From the NCBI GenBank assembly GCA_903862155.1, contig CAIOXF010000284.1, forward strand, positions 1-6,358: DNA of 6,358 bases, read 5' to 3'. This DNA comes from an uncultured cyanobacterium. Its GTDB lineage: Bacteria > Cyanobacteriota > Cyanobacteriia > PCC-6307 > Cyanobiaceae. A program made the position numbers and the translations under genes. Under the pieces are notes generated by a model that saw only the letters and a program-made list of their open reading frames with translations, was not told where the DNA came from and ran no database searches. Below, piece after piece: positions 5,718-6,358 of this stretch (positions within the stretch are counted from its first letter, which is position 1; each line of letters opens with the position of its first letter).

Positions 5718-6358
5718 CTCACAATCCCGCTCCACTGCACCGCCTTCACCTGGTCGCGGCGCCAGGAGTGGAACAGCAGGGGTTCCGCCACCGTGCACAG
5801 CGGGCAGGTAGCGATCTGCTGGGCCGGCACGCCGGCCCGCTCCAGCTGGCGCCGGGTGGCGGCGCGGATATCCAGCCGGTCACGGCCGGGCTCAGAATCC
5901 GCGAGCAGGGCGCCGCACTCCTCAAGCTCCGCCAGGGCGGCTTCCGCGGAATCGAAAACGGCGGGTCCATCGAGGGCCTGGGCCACCTGCTCGCTCACGC
6001 CGCGCTCCACCTGATAGTTGGCGCCGCTCACCGCCGGGCCCAGGGCCACCAGCAGATCGCCGCGCTGGCTGCCGCCAGCCTCCAACTGCTCAATCGCTGC
6101 GATCAGGATGCGCCCTGCCACACCGCGCCAGCCGGCATGGCAGGCCGCCACCGCACCGCGCACCGGATCGGCGATCAGGACCGGCGTGCAGTCGGCACCG
6201 CACACCCACAGGCTCTGGCCCCCGCCATCACTCACCAAGCCATCGGCCTCGGGCCAGGGTTCCCCCTGGGCCCCAGAGGCCGGCAACACCAGGGCACTGT
6301 GGATCTGCTGGGGCCGATGCACGCTCACCCCGGCGCTCACATAACCGGCAAGCACATC
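5708..6358 (-). CDS. pgeF: PgeF/YfiH-family purine nucleoside phosphorylase (LACC1/DUF152), N-terminus outside window
   Basis: The frame is open from the right edge (first complete codon GAT at 6358-6356) to a TGA at 5708-5710. This gives 216 codons of a family usually near 240-260 residues, so a few dozen N-terminal residues are missing. The GTG at 6355 is an internal Val codon, not a start. Key motifs, counted from the first visible residue, are RPQQIHSALVL with His20, WVCGADCTPVLIAD with Cys57, and AACHAGWRGVAGRIL with His74. These His/Cys/His positions are the zinc-binding catalytic residues of the YfiH/LACC1 family. LVALGPAVSGANYQV and CPLCTVAEPLLFHSWRRDQ follow. Members are often annotated as polyphenol oxidase or laccase, but cleave purine nucleosides with phosphate and can deaminate adenosine; a role in peptidoglycan fidelity has been proposed for PgeF. 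It is cytosolic and convergent with the photolyase, with a 10-nt overlap. Family very secure; substrate inferred. Confidence 0.94.
   Translation of the reverse strand, partial: DVLAGYVSAGVSVHRPQQIHSALVLPASGAQGEPWPEADGLVSDGGGQSLWVCGADCTPVLIADPVRGAVAACHAGWRGVAGRILIAAIEQLEAGGSQRGDLLVALGPAVSGANYQVERGVSEQVAQALDGPAVFDSAEAALAELEECGALLADSEPGRDRLDIRAATRRQLERAGVPAQQIATCPLCTVAEPLLFHSWRRDQVKAVQWSGIVSQA

Noticed and set aside
6353..6355. GTG as start codon of the PgeF-like gene
   Set aside because: The family has a few dozen residues before this point, and the frame stays open to the window edge, so the gene is cut by the edge.

Overview
This is a dense, GC-rich (about two-thirds G+C by eye) chromosomal window. 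The strongest taxonomic marker is a complete cyanobacterial AbrB-type regulator (cyAbrB), a family essentially confined to cyanobacteria. The base composition, very tight packing and style of the neighbouring proteins suggest a high-GC picocyanobacterium of the Cyanobium/Synechococcus kind. The genus is an inference. I see no mobile element, CRISPR array, tRNA, rRNA or obvious recent transfer.

Layout from left to right: (1) positions 1-390 hold the last 129 codons of phosphoenolpyruvate synthase (ppsA, + strand, cut by the window edge). (2) Positions 394-1863 hold a minus-strand cluster: a possible 54-aa small protein, then a divergent metallo-beta-lactamase-fold protein of 259 aa, then an unrecognised 164-aa protein starting 4 nt after it. 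(3) Positions 1899 (or 1890)-3581 on + hold a large FAD-dependent dehydrogenase of the COG2509 type. (4) Positions 3582-3953 on - hold cyAbrB. (5) A 63-nt divergent gap (3954-4016) carries a reasonable promoter for cyAbrB. (6) Positions 4017-5717 on + hold a photolyase/cryptochrome-family flavoprotein. (7) Positions 5708-6358 on - hold most of a PgeF/YfiH-type purine nucleoside phosphorylase (LACC1 family), whose N-terminus lies beyond the right edge. No gene-free stretch exceeds 300 bases. The longest, 1673-1889, is the one I assign mostly to the small ORF.

The genes do not form one pathway. They cover gluconeogenic carbon entry (ppsA), redox chemistry (the FAD dehydrogenase), global carbon/nitrogen/redox regulation (cyAbrB), light-driven DNA repair or blue-light sensing (photolyase) and purine salvage (pgeF). 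Only the small minus-strand cluster at 394-1863 looks like an operon. All three tail-to-tail junctions have essentially no intergenic DNA (3-nt gap, 0-nt gap, 10-nt overlap).

The points most worth a second look are in the photolyase. It has an altered FAD/substrate pocket: Asp where photolyases have the flavin-N5 Asn, and Arg where they have the lesion-binding Glu. It also ends in a basic flexible tail closing with QLSLL, which matches a beta sliding clamp-binding motif. Other candidates are the degenerate metal site of the metallo-beta-lactamase-fold protein and the unrecognised proteins beside it. I found no convincing wholly new multi-gene system.
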